The notes: generated from the sequence alone by a model not told the origin. Shown: positions 1 through 11,524, numbered from the stretch's first letter. The stretch: 64,000 nucleotides of DNA from Clostridiales bacterium (GCA_022508305.1 JAFLVM010000003.1:40778-104777); one strand, 5' to 3'. A program made the numbers and translations.

Positions 1-1339
<1,339 letters not shown>

Positions 1340-1382
1340 ATTTTCACCTGTTTGTAGCCTTTTTTGCTATTGTTTTTGCCGT

Positions 1383-1412
1383 AGCGGCTGATTTTTGTTA
1401 GTGTGAGCCGCT
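1383..1412 (-). promoter_or_regulatory. Hairpin in the 5' leader of the GH13 gene
   Basis: AGCGGCT (1383-1389) and AGCCGCT (1406-1412) form a perfect 7-bp stem inside the GH13 transcript leader. No T-run follows directly in the transcript direction, so it is more likely a stability or regulatory hairpin than a terminator. Confidence 0.35.
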
Positions 1413-1424
1413 GTTTCAACGTAA

Positions 1425-1453
1425 ATTATACAGTATTTTATAGGGAATTTCAA
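1425..1453 (-). promoter_or_regulatory. Sigma-A type promoter of the GH13 gene
   Basis: On the minus strand, TTGAAA (1453-1448), a 17-base spacer and TATAAT (1430-1425) lie about 85 bases before the GH13 start codon. Recognised by consensus and spacing only. Confidence 0.6.
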
Positions 1454-1583
1454 TATAATATAAAAAATATAATTTATTTGAAATTTTGCGCGCCAACAGT
1501 ACACAATGTAGATATTTTATGCTAATATATACGATAGATAAGTATATTTTGTTGCAATTTACGCTGCAAAAAGGTGGAAAACA

Positions 1584-3983
1584 ATGGACGTTGAGGCTTT
1601 CGTAAACAATTTATCCGTTGCTGAAAAGGCAACATTGACGCACGGTCAAGGAGCCTGGCACACAAATTCAGTAAACGGCTTGCCGACTATCATGATGACG
1701 GACGGGCCGCACGGTTTACGCAAGCAAGCAGATTCTAACCACGGAATCAACGACAGCAATCGCGCAACCTGTTTTCCAACGGCGTCGGCGGTGGCAAGTT
1801 CTTGGAACAGAGCAAACGCTCAAGCCATTGCTGAAAGTATAGCGGACGAGGCAATAGCAGAGGACGTTTCCGTAGTACTTGGTCCCGGCGTGAACATCAA
1901 ACGCAGTCCTTTGTGTGGGCGCAACTTCGAGTACTTTTCGGAGGATCCGCTGCTTGCAGGTGAACTTGCAACGAATTTCGTTTTCGCTATGCAGGCGAAA
2001 GGCATTGGTTGTTCACTCAAGCACTTTGCCGTGAACTCACAGGAAACCCGCCGTATGACGATGAACGCGATAGTGGACGAAAGGGCGCTACGGGAAATCT
2101 ACCTTGCCGCATTCGAAAGGGCGGTAAAGCAAGCGCAACCCTACACGATAATGGCGGCTTACAACAAAATAAACGGCGACAGCTGCGCTTTGAACAAGCG
2201 GTTTTTGACGGATATTTTACGCGACGAATGGGGATTTAAGGGCTTGGTTGTGTCCGACTGGGGCGCAAGCTACGACATGGGCAAAGCCTACGCGGCAGGA
2301 TTGGATCTCGAAATGCCTGACGGAGGTTACTTCCACGAGCAAAAGACCGTCAAGGCGGTAGAACGCGGCGAACTGGATGAAAAGGACTTGAACAGGGCTG
2401 CGTCCAAAGTCGTTGAGCTTGTTCAAAAGTGCAACGTTGAGAAAAACAAGCAGCCTGTTGACTACGGCAAGCACCACGAGCTGTGCAGAAGAATAGCTGC
2501 AGATTCGGCAGTTTTGCTCAAAAACGACGGCATTTTGCCACTTCACAAAAACAGTCGGTTGCTCGTTGTGGGTGAGCTTGCGGAAAAACCCCGTTTTCAA
2601 GGCGCGGGAAGCAGTCACGTCAACGCTCAGTGCAAGTCATTTTTGCAGGTTCTTGAAGAAAACGGCGTAGAATTCACTTACGCCAAGGGCTACAGCGTCT
2701 ACGGCGACACCGTATACGAACAGTTGGAACAGGAAGCTGCAAAGCTTGCAGTGAAATGCGACACGGTGCTTTTCTTTGGCGGACTTACCGACGACTTTGA
2801 GGGCGAGGGCTATGACCGCAGTAAACTGGACATACCCAACTGTCAGCAAAGTCTGCTAAAAGAAATTTCCAAGCACAATCCCAACGTAGTGTTCGTTGCT
2901 TTTGGCGGCTCACCGTTCGTAACGCCGTGGCTCGACCAAGTAAAGGCGCTACTCAACGTGTATTTGGGTGGCGAGGCGGTAACGGAAGCCATTTACGATT
3001 TGGTATTCGGCAACGTTAGTCCAAGCGGACGGCTTGCTGAAACCTACCCGCTTAAGCTGTCCGACACGCCATGCTACAACTACTTTGCTAACGGCTACGA
3101 CGTAGATGAACACCGCGAAAGCGTATTCGTTGGATACCGTTACTACAATACTTTTGGCGTACCCGTTCAGTTCCCCTTTGGCTACGGACTGTCCTATACG
3201 CATTTCGACTACTCCAACCTAAAAGTTGCCAAGACAGCCGACGGTTACGACGTGAACGTCACCGTCAAAAATATGGGCAAGTGCGACGCAAGCGAGGTAG
3301 TGCAAATTTACGTAGACAACTGCGACTGCGGTTACATGCGCCCGAAACGCCAACTTGCAGGATTTACTAAAGTATTTGTTAAGGGCGGTGAGAGTGAAGA
3401 TGTTACCGTTCACGTTGAAAGTCGTGCGTTTAGCATTTTCGTTGACGGTCAGTTTAGAGTAGTCAAGGGTAAGTACGCCGTTGCAGTGTGCAAGGACGTA
3501 GAGCAAGTTGTTCTTTCTCAACAAATTGACGTAGACGGCGAAGCTATCAAAGGAAATGACAGGGAACTGTATCCAACCTACTTTGAACGTAATTTGCGCG
3601 AGGAAGACGGTAATCAAGGCGGTTGGGAAATTGACGAACAGCAGTTTTATGCCTTGGCAAATGCAAAAAAGATTGAGTACACCCCACCAAAACGCGGGCA
3701 ATACACTCTTCAACACACTTTGGGAGACATGGCTGTCAACGTAGGATTAGCGCGTACTGTGCTCAAATTCGTAAAGAGAATGGCAATCAAGCAATCTCCC
3801 ACCAAGAGATTCGACGACCCCGTAGCGCAAATGATTTGCCGCGGCGCAATGGAAACTCCGCTCATTTCGTTAATGAGTACGGGCGGCGTTGCTGCCAAAT
3901 ACGTGATGTTTTTCCTGCATCACGCAAATAGACGTCACGGCAAAGCGTTAGCCGCTTTGTTGGGTAAATACAGTGTAGAATAA
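1584..3983 (+). CDS. Beta-glucosidase, glycoside hydrolase family 3
   Basis: GH3 enzyme of 799 residues removing terminal beta-linked glucose (or related sugar); no signal peptide, so probably cytoplasmic. The N-terminal barrel carries the family nucleophile region VVSDWGA (Asp at about residue 225) and the KHFAVNSQE substrate-binding segment. The alpha/beta sandwich follows, then a C-terminal fibronectin-III-like domain (VTVKNMGKCDASEVVQIYV). The acid/base residue cannot be assigned by eye. About 120 further residues extend past the Fn3 domain, as in many clostridial BglB-type proteins. SD AAGGTGG sits just before the ATG. Divergent from the GH13 gene and followed after 21 bases by pgi, suggesting co-transcription. 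Confidence 0.93.
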   Translation: MDVEAFVNNLSVAEKATLTHGQGAWHTNSVNGLPTIMMTDGPHGLRKQADSNHGINDSNRATCFPTASAVASSWNRANAQAIAESIADEAIAEDVSVVLGPGVNIKRSPLCGRNFEYFSEDPLLAGELATNFVFAMQAKGIGCSLKHFAVNSQETRRMTMNAIVDERALREIYLAAFERAVKQAQPYTIMAAYNKINGDSCALNKRFLTDILRDEWGFKGLVVSDWGASYDMGKAYAAGLDLEMPDGGYFHEQKTVKAVERGELDEKDLNRAASKVVELVQKCNVEKNKQPVDYGKHHELCRRIAADSAVLLKNDGILPLHKNSRLLVVGELAEKPRFQGAGSSHVNAQCKSFLQVLEENGVEFTYAKGYSVYGDTVYEQLEQEAAKLAVKCDTVLFFGGLTDDFEGEGYDRSKLDIPNCQQSLLKEISKHNPNVVFVAFGGSPFVTPWLDQVKALLNVYLGGEAVTEAIYDLVFGNVSPSGRLAETYPLKLSDTPCYNYFANGYDVDEHRESVFVGYRYYNTFGVPVQFPFGYGLSYTHFDYSNLKVAKTADGYDVNVTVKNMGKCDASEVVQIYVDNCDCGYMRPKRQLAGFTKVFVKGGESEDVTVHVESRAFSIFVDGQFRVVKGKYAVAVCKDVEQVVLSQQIDVDGEAIKGNDRELYPTYFERNLREEDGNQGGWEIDEQQFYALANAKKIEYTPPKRGQYTLQHTLGDMAVNVGLARTVLKFVKRMAIKQSPTKRFDDPVAQMICRGAMETPLISLMSTGGVAAKYVMFFLHHANRRHGKALAALLGKYSVE

Positions 3984-4004
3984 ACTTCGAAAAGAGGAGA
4001 AAAT

Positions 4005-5402
4005 ATGAGTATCAAGGTCAACTACAACAACGTAATGAAACACGCAATCGGAGAGCAAGGTATCCCCGAAATCGAGTACAAATCGCATCAGCTTTTGGCT
4101 GAAGCGGCGCACGCGAAGGTAGAGGCGGGCAGAGGCAAGGACATGCAGGGTTGGATGGACAGCCCCTACAACCAAAAGGAAGTAGTCAAGCAAATCAACG
4201 CGACTGCCAAGCGCATACGTAAAACCTGCGAAAGTTTTGTAGTCTTGGGTATAGGCGGCTCGGCGCTCGGACCGATAGCAGTGTTTACTGCGCTCAAACA
4301 CCTGTACTACAACGAACTGCCCAAGAAGGTCAGAAAAGGCCCCAAATTCTACGTAATTGACAACGTGGACCCCGAACGTATGAACGCGCTATTCGACGTC
4401 ATTGATCTTGACAAGACGGTTTTCAACGTCATTACCAAATCAGGCGCAACAAGCGAAACGATGAGCCAATACCTCATCATTATGGACATGCTGGTTAAAC
4501 GGTTCGGCGACAAGGCGGGTGAGCACGTAATAGCTACAACAAGCGAGTTCAAGGGCAACCTTATCAAGATTGCGAGGGAACACAACATCGAAACCTTCTA
4601 CATTCCCGAAGGCGTAGGCGGCCGTTTTTCCGAGCTGTCGCCTGTAGGACTGTTGCCCGCGGCGGTAGTGGGCATTGACATCGCCGAAATGCTCCGCGGA
4701 GCGCGCGAAATGGACAAAAAGTGCAAGACAAACAACATGTGGCGTAACCCCGCGCTTGCGCTTGCTACAATTCAGTATATTTCCATCAAAAGCGGCAAAA
4801 ATATCGGCGTAATTATGCCGTACGCCGACAGTCTCAAGTACATTGCCGACTGGTATGCTCAGCTGTGGGCGGAGAGTTTAGGCAAAGAGGTGGATAGCGA
4901 AGGCAACAAGGTCAACGTCGGACAAACTCCTGTAAAGGCTTTGGGCGTCACCGACCAACACAGTCAGGTACAGCTGTTCAACGAAGGCCCGTACGACAAG
5001 GTTATCACCTTCATCGAAGTGGGCAATTTCCGCAACGATTGTACAATTCCCAACGGTTGTGAGAGCTACCCCGACGTCAATTTCTTGTGCGGACACACGC
5101 TCGGCGAACTGATGAACAGCGAACTGTTTGCCACACGCTACAACCTCGTTCAGCGACACAGGGCTAACTACACGATATACCTTGACACCGTAGACGAATA
5201 CCACGTTGGCGCGCTGCTGTACCTCATGCAGCTTCAAACAGCCTACGCAGGCGCAATGTTTGACGTTGACGCCTACAATCAACCGGGCGTAGAAGGTGGC
5301 AAGAATGCCGCTTACGCATTGTTTGGACGCAAGGGCTACGAGGCTAAGGCGGCAGAAATCAACAGCGCGAAGGCTGACGACGACAAATACATTATTGAGT
5401 AA
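4005..5402 (+). CDS. pgi: Glucose-6-phosphate isomerase
   Basis: Interconverts glucose-6-phosphate and fructose-6-phosphate in glycolysis; cytosolic. The 465-residue length is near the bacterial short form. The family signature is seen in GVGGRFSELSPVGLLPAA; GIGGSALGP and ITKSGATSET form the phosphosugar (SIS) site, and VTDQHSQVQLFNEGP contains the conserved C-terminal catalytic segment. SD AAGAGGAG precedes the ATG. It follows the GH3 gene by 21 bases and precedes hisS by 16, so beta-glucoside hydrolysis and entry to glycolysis appear to be transcribed together. Confidence 0.97.
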   Translation: MSIKVNYNNVMKHAIGEQGIPEIEYKSHQLLAEAAHAKVEAGRGKDMQGWMDSPYNQKEVVKQINATAKRIRKTCESFVVLGIGGSALGPIAVFTALKHLYYNELPKKVRKGPKFYVIDNVDPERMNALFDVIDLDKTVFNVITKSGATSETMSQYLIIMDMLVKRFGDKAGEHVIATTSEFKGNLIKIAREHNIETFYIPEGVGGRFSELSPVGLLPAAVVGIDIAEMLRGAREMDKKCKTNNMWRNPALALATIQYISIKSGKNIGVIMPYADSLKYIADWYAQLWAESLGKEVDSEGNKVNVGQTPVKALGVTDQHSQVQLFNEGPYDKVITFIEVGNFRNDCTIPNGCESYPDVNFLCGHTLGELMNSELFATRYNLVQRHRANYTIYLDTVDEYHVGALLYLMQLQTAYAGAMFDVDAYNQPGVEGGKNAAYALFGRKGYEAKAAEINSAKADDDKYIIE

Positions 5403-5418
5403 TTGATTAGGAGTAAAA

Positions 5419-6660
5419 ATGTTACCTAAAACACCGGCCAAGGGCATGAGAGATTTCCTGCCCAAGGAATTTGCTCTCAGACAGCAAATTTTGGCAACCA
5501 TACAAAAGACTTACGAAAGCTACGGCTTTACGCGTATCGAAACGCCCGCCGTGGAAAACATAGAACTGCTGACCTCTAAGCAGGGCGGCGACAACGAAAA
5601 GCTCATTTTTAAAATTTTGAAGCGCGGTGAAAAGTTGGAAAACGCCGCGGACAACGAGCTGTGCGACTTGGGTCTACGATACGACCTAACGGTGCCTCTT
5701 GCGCGTTTTTACGCTAACAACGTGGGTCAACTGCCCGCAGTGTTCAAGTCCATTCAAATGGACAGCGTTTGGCGCGCAGACCGTCCTCAACGCGGCCGTT
5801 TCCGTCAGTTTGTACAGTGCGACATTGACGTGATAGGCGAGGAAAGCAACCTTGCGGAAGTGGAGCTCATTTCCGCAACCATGTGTACGCTGTCTAACCT
5901 CGGTTTCAACGACGTAACCGTGCGTATTTCCGACAGACGTTTGCTCAACGCCCTTGTGGAGCGTTCGGGATTTACCGACGAGCAAAAGCAATCTGTGTTT
6001 ATCGCCCTTGACAAATTGGACAAAATTGGAGTAACGGGCGTTATGCAGGAAATAGAAAGTATCGCGCCGGGCAAAGCGGTGGACTTTATCAATCTCATCA
6101 ATCGCATAACCTCTGCAGACAATCCATTTTCTAAGTGCGTAGAGGAATTGGGCAGTTACCTACCCCAAGAGGTCAAGCAAAATCTAAGCGAGATACTGTT
6201 CGTCACCAACAACGTTGTACAAAACGGACGTGTCGTGTTTGACGTGACGCTTGTGCGCGGCATGGGCTACTACACCGGTACAATCTACGAGGTTACGGTG
6301 GACGGCTTGAACAGCGCTGTAGCGGGCGGCGGCAGATACGACAAAATGATTGGCAAAATCACAGGCAGCGACGTTCCCGCTTGCGGATTTAGCATAGGCT
6401 TTGAACGTATTGCCCTGCTGATGAGCGAACGTGGTGTACAGAATAACGCGGCTAAAGGTACGGCGGTGCTCGTAGACAAGAGCTTGGACGCACAAACGCT
6501 GACGGTTGTGTTGAACACGTGCAGAAGTATGCGCAAGACTCAAAACGTCACCGTGCTCAAAAAGATTAAGAACTTCGGCTACCAGCTCAAACAACTAAAA
6601 GAGCAGGGGTACGAGGTTATTTACGAATACAGAAACGGAACTTTTAACAAAATAGACTGA
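5419..6660 (+). CDS. hisS: Histidyl-tRNA synthetase
   Basis: Class II aminoacyl-tRNA synthetase charging tRNA-His, 413 residues. Motif 2 region reads WRADRPQRGRFRQFVQCDID and the histidine-specific motif is LVRGMGYYTGTIYEV, followed by AGGGRYD and motif 3 (CGFSIGFERIAL). The C-terminal anticodon-binding domain is short but present. The QCDID form of motif 2 resembles the HisRS subtype shared by some bacteria with archaea and eukaryotes, rather than the E. coli type. TTAGGAGT serves as SD. Adjacent to pgi and 4 bases before the P-type ATPase gene. Confidence 0.96.
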   Translation: MLPKTPAKGMRDFLPKEFALRQQILATIQKTYESYGFTRIETPAVENIELLTSKQGGDNEKLIFKILKRGEKLENAADNELCDLGLRYDLTVPLARFYANNVGQLPAVFKSIQMDSVWRADRPQRGRFRQFVQCDIDVIGEESNLAEVELISATMCTLSNLGFNDVTVRISDRRLLNALVERSGFTDEQKQSVFIALDKLDKIGVTGVMQEIESIAPGKAVDFINLINRITSADNPFSKCVEELGSYLPQEVKQNLSEILFVTNNVVQNGRVVFDVTLVRGMGYYTGTIYEVTVDGLNSAVAGGGRYDKMIGKITGSDVPACGFSIGFERIALLMSERGVQNNAAKGTAVLVDKSLDAQTLTVVLNTCRSMRKTQNVTVLKKIKNFGYQLKQLKEQGYEVIYEYRNGTFNKID

Positions 6661-6664
6661 CGAT

Positions 6665-9196
6665 ATGAACGAAAAAGACAACAAACAACTAAAAAAACGG
6701 CTCAAACGCGCCAAAAATCTCGACGGTGTAGAACGTTTTGCTCCGCCATCGGACGTTGGTTTGACCGCTGAACAGGTTGAAACACGCAGAGAGCAAGGTT
6801 TAGTCAACGTTGACAAGACCAAGCACGGCAAGAGTGTGCTTGGTATAATCTTTTCCAACGTTTTTACCTTTTTCAACCTTATTTACATTATCATTGCGGT
6901 GATACTTTGCCTGAACGGTTTGGCGGATCAGTGCACGTTTTTGCCTGTGGTAATTACTAACACGCTCATTGCAATTGTGCAGGAAATCAAGTCCAAAGTG
7001 ACGTTAGACAGGCTCAATCTCATTACGGAACCGAAGATAAAGGTGTTGCGCGACGGCGATTGGACGGAAGTTGCAGTTACCGAACTTGTTTTGGACGACG
7101 TGGTGACGCTGATGAGCGGCGAGCAAATCACTGCCGATTGCACCGTTTTGGGCGGACAGGTTGAGGTAAACGAGTCTATTTTGACGGGCGAAAGCGACGC
7201 GGTTGTCAAACGTCAAGGTGACACCCTCTATGCAGGTAGCTACGTTGTGTCGGGTATTTGTTCGGCGCAGGTAACGGCAGTGGGTAAGTTTAACTACGTT
7301 TCCGGTCTAACAAGTCGCGCCCGCAAGTTCCAAAAGCCCCGTTCCCAAATGCTAAAAGCATTGAACGGTATTTTGATTTTCGTAGCTATCGTGGTTGTTC
7401 CAATGACGATAGGTCTGTTTATGGTCAACTACGAATACCCGTTTGTCAAACAGGGACTTGTTGCAAATTGGGCGGATTTTTCGGTTTTCCATCTCGACGA
7501 GAATTTCGGTATACCTGCGCTCAAACTCACGGCAGGCTCTATCATTTCTATGATACCGGCAGGACCATTCCTGCTTACGAGCATCGCGCTTGCGGCGTCC
7601 TTTTTGAGGCTTGCTAAGGGTAAAACAATGGTGCAGGAGCTGTACTGTATCGAAATGCTTGCCCGCGTTGACACGCTGTGCCTTGACAAAACGGGAACTA
7701 TCACCGACGGCACTATGCGCGTAATCGAGGGCATAGACCTGCGTCAAAGCAGCACTTACACGCTGCGAGAGATAATCGGCAGCATGAATGCGGCATTAAA
7801 AGCGGACAACATGACGAGTAAGGCTCTCAAGCAGTACTTTGGTTCACCGCAAAAGCCCGCGTTGGAGGCTTTGGCGGTCATTCCCTTTTCTTCAGACAGA
7901 AAACTGTCCGCCGTTTCCTTCAAAAACAACGGCACCTACATTCTCGGCGCGCCCGAGTTTGTTTTGAAAACTCCTAATGAACGCGTCAACGATTTAATAG
8001 AAAAGTATGCCAAGGAAGGCTTACGCGTGCTGTTGCTTGCGCACTCGTCAACGACTATTTACAACAGTGAAACTTTGCCCGAAGCGCGCAGACCGGTTGC
8101 GGTCATCGTAATTGAAGACCACATTCGTAGCGACGCCAAGGACACCATTGAGTGGTTCAAGAAAAACGACGTAAAGATAAAGGTTATTTCCGGTGACAAT
8201 CCTATTTCCGTGTCCAGCATCGCTATGCGCGTGGGTGTGGAAAACGCAGAGGAATACATCAGTCTTGAAGGTTTGACCGACGAGCAAGTGCGCGAGGCGG
8301 CGACGAAGTACACGGTATTCGGCAGAGTGTCTCCCGATCAAAAGGCAATTCTCGTAAAGGCTATGAGAGCGGCAGGTAGCACTGTTGCAATGACGGGCGA
8401 CGGCGTCAACGACATACTTGCAATGAAGGAAGCGGACTGTTCCATTTCTCTTGCAGGCGGTAGCGATGCAGCGCGCAAGGTGTCTCACTTGGTACTTTTG
8501 GATGACAGCTTTTCTAACCTTCCCAAGGTGGTTGCCGAGGGTAGGCGAGTTGTCAACAACATTCAAAGCGCAACGTCCATGTACTTTATGAAGACGGTGT
8601 ACGTAATACTAATCAATTTGTTGTTGATTGTTTTGCATTTCGGCTTCAATCAAACGATGCAATCGCCACTTACCAACAAGAGTGTTATGCTCATGGACTG
8701 GGTAATAGTGGGCTTGCCGACGACGCTACTTGCGCTTCAACCCAACGAGCGGCTTATCAAAGGCAAATTCTTCAGTAACGTGCTTAAACGTTGCTTGCCG
8801 GCGTCGTTTACATTCATTTTGACCACCGTGACGTTTTACGCATTGCAAATGTACGACGAAACGTTAGTTCCGTCAGCAGAACAGCTTGGCACACTCGTAA
8901 CTCTTACCTACACGTTTGGCGGACTGTTTGCGCTGTTCTACGCATGTCAGACCTTCAACAGGTGGAAGATAGCAATGTACGTCGGCATTTGGGCGATAGT
9001 GTTAGCAGCCGTATTCATACCGTTTACTTACGCGTTCTTAGATTACGTAGCGCTTGGCAGAGAACAATTGTTGTTGCTACTCGTGGCAATATTGGCGTCA
9101 CCGTTTATTCTGTTCGTATTTATGCGAGTGTTTCAGCAGACAAAAATGCCGCTTAAAGGCAAATTGCCCAAATTAGCGAAAAGGAAAATCAAATAA
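6665..9196 (+). CDS. Cation-transporting P-type ATPase, CtpE-like (possibly calcium)
   Basis: Membrane ion pump of 843 residues. The phosphorylation site is [11 protein letters not shown] (Asp about residue 341), the actuator loop is ILTGESDAV, and the hinge is MTGDGVNDILAMKEADCSIS. Several hydrophobic helices lie near residues 55-110, 235-330 and 635-820. The overall pattern (no CPC motif, no N-terminal metal domain, 'GDGVNDIL..KEADCS') matches the CtpE-like branch, members of which export calcium in mycobacteria; the substrate here is inference. The gene starts 4 bases after hisS, so co-expression is likely. A hairpin follows at 9213-9240. Confidence 0.88.
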   Translation: MNEKDNKQLKKRLKRAKNLDGVERFAPPSDVGLTAEQVETRREQGLVNVDKTKHGKSVLGIIFSNVFTFFNLIYIIIAVILCLNGLADQCTFLPVVITNTLIAIVQEIKSKVTLDRLNLITEPKIKVLRDGDWTEVAVTELVLDDVVTLMSGEQITADCTVLGGQVEVNESILTGESDAVVKRQGDTLYAGSYVVSGICSAQVTAVGKFNYVSGLTSRARKFQKPRSQMLKALNGILIFVAIVVVPMTIGLFMVNYEYPFVKQGLVANWADFSVFHLDENFGIPALKLTAGSIISMIPAGPFLLTSIALAASFLRLAKGKTMVQELYCIEMLARVDTLCLDKTGTITDGTMRVIEGIDLRQSSTYTLREIIGSMNAALKADNMTSKALKQYFGSPQKPALEALAVIPFSSDRKLSAVSFKNNGTYILGAPEFVLKTPNERVNDLIEKYAKEGLRVLLLAHSSTTIYNSETLPEARRPVAVIVIEDHIRSDAKDTIEWFKKNDVKIKVISGDNPISVSSIAMRVGVENAEEYISLEGLTDEQVREAATKYTVFGRVSPDQKAILVKAMRAAGSTVAMTGDGVNDILAMKEADCSISLAGGSDAARKVSHLVLLDDSFSNLPKVVAEGRRVVNNIQSATSMYFMKTVYVILINLLLIVLHFGFNQTMQSPLTNKSVMLMDWVIVGLPTTLLALQPNERLIKGKFFSNVLKRCLPASFTFILTTVTFYALQMYDETLVPSAEQLGTLVTLTYTFGGLFALFYACQTFNRWKIAMYVGIWAIVLAAVFIPFTYAFLDYVALGREQLLLLLVAILASPFILFVFMRVFQQTKMPLKGKLPKLAKRKIK

Positions 9197-9212
9197 AACA
9201 ATTAAATTCTAA

Positions 9213-9240
9213 AATTTTGACGGTTTTTACCGTCAAAATT
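9213..9240 (+). terminator. Hairpin between the P-type ATPase and the ABC-F gene
   Basis: AATTTTGACGG and CCGTCAAAATT pair perfectly (11 bp, loop of 6). No long T-run follows, so it may be a weak terminator, a processing site or an attenuator: it ends only 17 bases before the ABC-F start. Confidence 0.5.
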
Positions 9241-9257
9241 AATATTTAGGGAAAATT

Positions 9258-11132
9258 ATGTTATTGCAAATAAGGTCGGCGGAATTCAGATACTCCGACG
9301 TTACAATTTTCAAAAACGTCAATTTGGACGTCAACGAGGGGAACAGCATCGGTCTTGTAGGCGCTAACGGAGCGGGCAAAAGCACGCTTCTTGGTTGCAT
9401 TGTGGACGAATTGCAGCTGTTTGAGGGCAATATTACGCGCAAAAACGGCTTGACGGTGGGCTACCTCAAGCAAAATTGCGATTTCGTCTCGAGCAACACA
9501 CTGTTTGACGAGATGATGTCCGTATTCGCCTATCAAACACAGCTCGTAGAGCAAATTAGGGAAATCGCCGAGCAAATGGCAAGTTGTGACTTCGATAGCA
9601 TCGAATACAAGGTTCTTGCCGACAAATATCACCGTCTGACAGTGGAAGCAGACGTTACGGAAGCTTATCAATGCGAGGTCAAGGTCAAGACGGTACTGAA
9701 CGGTATGGGCATGACTGAGTTCAGCAATAGAGTAGTGTCCACGCTCTCCGGCGGCGAAAAGACCAAAGCCGCGCTGTGCAAATTACTGTTGCAACGCCCC
9801 GAATTGATGATTTTGGACGAACCGACCAACCACCTTGACTACAAGACGTTGGACTGGTTGGAAACCTTCCTTTCCGACAAAAAGTCCACGTTGCTCGTCG
9901 TTTCACACGACAGATATTTTTTGGACAAGCTTTGCGACACAATTTGGGACGTGCAGCATCAAAGCGTCACGGCGTACAACGGTAACTACACCAAGTACAA
10001 GCTGCTCAAGGCTGAAAGGCAAGAAAACGAACGCAGAGCATACGAACGTCAACAGCGTGAAATAGCCAAACTGACGGATTACATTCAGCGCAACAAGGTA
10101 CGCGCGTCCACAGCTGACATGGCGAAGTCACGCGAAAACGCCTTGAACAAGATGGAAAGGTTTGACGCACCCAAATCAGACGAACGTCCGCCGCGCTTTA
10201 AGTTCGGTTATTCGTCGGAGCCGTCGGAATTCCCTTTGACAATTCAACGTTTAACTCTCGGCTACGACGGCAAGCAACTGTTAAATGACGGCGAACTGCA
10301 AATTAGACGCGGACAAAAGGTTGCCTTGCTCGGACTCAACGGCGTAGGTAAATCCACCCTAATACGCAGAATTGCCTCTCAAAACCCGCAGGACTACGGC
10401 AAAATCGTCTTCGGCAAAAACGTCCGTATGGGCTACTACGACCAAGAAAATATCAACCTGCAAGCAAATCTTCGTGTAATTGATCAACTGTGGTTTGACA
10501 ACACGCGTATGTCGCAAACTGAAGTCAGAAATTTACTTGCGCAGGTGACGTTGGGCGCGGACGACGTGTACAAGCAGGTTGGCGACCTCAGCGGTGGTGA
10601 ACGCGCCAAGTTGGGCATAGCAATGATAATGGCAAAGGACTGCAATTTGCTACTGCTTGACGAACCCACGAACCACCTTGACCTGCCCAGTCGCGAGGCT
10701 TTGGAAGAGGCTTTGAAAAGCTACACGGGAACGCTGTTGTACGTTTCTCACGACAGGTATTTTGTCAACAGCGTATCAAACGTCATTGCCGAACTCAACG
10801 ACTGTAAGTTGACGGTATACGAGGGCAACTACGACGATTTTTTGAACCGCAAAAACACGCCTTCCGAACCCGTGAAGCCCGTTGCAAAACCTGCTCAGTC
10901 AACCTACCGCAACGCCAAGCAACGCGCCGACGAAACCAATCGCGCTAAGAAAATAAAGGAATTGGAAAAGCGTATCACCGAACTGGAAATGGAAGTAGAG
11001 CAGCTGAACGGGCAAATGGCGCTTCCCGAAATTGCTGCCGACTACTCTAAACTGTCGCAGGTTATGGAACGCTTGAAGCAAGCAAACGCCGAACTGGAAC
11101 AAACACTTTCCGAATGGGAAAATCTAGCGTAA
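9258..11132 (+). CDS. ABC-F family ATPase (ribosome-associated translation factor)
   Basis: 624-residue soluble protein with two ABC ATPase domains and no membrane segments, hence ABC-F. Domain 1: Walker A GANGAGKST, signature LSGGEKTK, Walker B LMILDEPTNHLD. A charged linker (about 245-300) follows, then domain 2: Walker A GLNGVGKST, signature LSGGERAK, Walker B LLLLDEPTNHLD. A C-terminal coiled coil (about 560-624) completes it. ABC-F proteins act on ribosomes stalled or altered by antibiotics or difficult sequences. Length and C-terminal coiled coil fit the YdiF/Uup type more than a dedicated resistance protein, but resistance cannot be excluded. Confidence 0.92.
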   Translation: MLLQIRSAEFRYSDVTIFKNVNLDVNEGNSIGLVGANGAGKSTLLGCIVDELQLFEGNITRKNGLTVGYLKQNCDFVSSNTLFDEMMSVFAYQTQLVEQIREIAEQMASCDFDSIEYKVLADKYHRLTVEADVTEAYQCEVKVKTVLNGMGMTEFSNRVVSTLSGGEKTKAALCKLLLQRPELMILDEPTNHLDYKTLDWLETFLSDKKSTLLVVSHDRYFLDKLCDTIWDVQHQSVTAYNGNYTKYKLLKAERQENERRAYERQQREIAKLTDYIQRNKVRASTADMAKSRENALNKMERFDAPKSDERPPRFKFGYSSEPSEFPLTIQRLTLGYDGKQLLNDGELQIRRGQKVALLGLNGVGKSTLIRRIASQNPQDYGKIVFGKNVRMGYYDQENINLQANLRVIDQLWFDNTRMSQTEVRNLLAQVTLGADDVYKQVGDLSGGERAKLGIAMIMAKDCNLLLLDEPTNHLDLPSREALEEALKSYTGTLLYVSHDRYFVNSVSNVIAELNDCKLTVYEGNYDDFLNRKNTPSEPVKPVAKPAQSTYRNAKQRADETNRAKKIKELEKRITELEMEVEQLNGQMALPEIAADYSKLSQVMERLKQANAELEQTLSEWENLA

Positions 11133-11133
11133 A

Positions 11134-11163
11134 AAGCCACAGTGGTAAAACACCGTGGCTTAT
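11134..11163. terminator. Bidirectional terminator between convergent ABC-F and XRE genes
   Basis: AGCCAC..GTG and CAC..GTGGCT form a stem of about 9 bp with one mismatch; A-runs on the left give a T-tract for the minus strand transcript. Confidence 0.5.
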
Positions 11164-11191
11164 CTAATATTTCATCTACTATTTACCAATA

Positions 11192-11524
11192 TTAATTATT
11201 TGTCCGTTTTGACAAGATATATTCCGCGTAGTTATATACTTCCTTTTTTTCGCGACTGTCAAGCTTTGAAAACAAGGCAAGCGTCTTTTTCTCTTCCTGT
11301 GTTAAAGTAGTGGTTATGTTGATATTTCCTAAATCGTTTTCTCGACCCAAAATATAGTCAGTAGTACATTCAAAGCAATCGGCAAGCGCAGTTAAGAAAT
11401 ACACGGAAGGCTCACTGACACCGCGTTCCCAGAAGTCTATCGCTTTTTGACTACAATTTATTTTTTCGGCAAGATCACGCTTACTCAAATTGTGTTCTAA
11501 TCTCAAAGACTGTATTCTCAGCAT
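11192..11524 (-). CDS. XRE-family transcriptional regulator
   Basis: 110-residue cytosolic repressor-like protein. The helix-turn-helix occupies about residues 1-60 (LRLEHNLSKRDLAEKINCSQ...KAIDFWERGVSEP), followed by a helical tail. An upstream in-frame start at 11710 exists, but the ATG at 11524 has a strong SD (GGAGG) while the upstream one would run through the divergent promoter, so 11524 is chosen. It faces away from the membrane-protein gene at 11641. Two near-palindromes with the same core sit one in each leader (11547-11562, 11611-11626), so it probably represses both itself and the 11641-12823 genes. Confidence 0.85.
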   Translation of the reverse strand: MLRIQSLRLEHNLSKRDLAEKINCSQKAIDFWERGVSEPSVYFLTALADCFECTTDYILGRENDLGNINITTTLTQEEKKTLALFSKLDSREKKEVYNYAEYILSKRTNN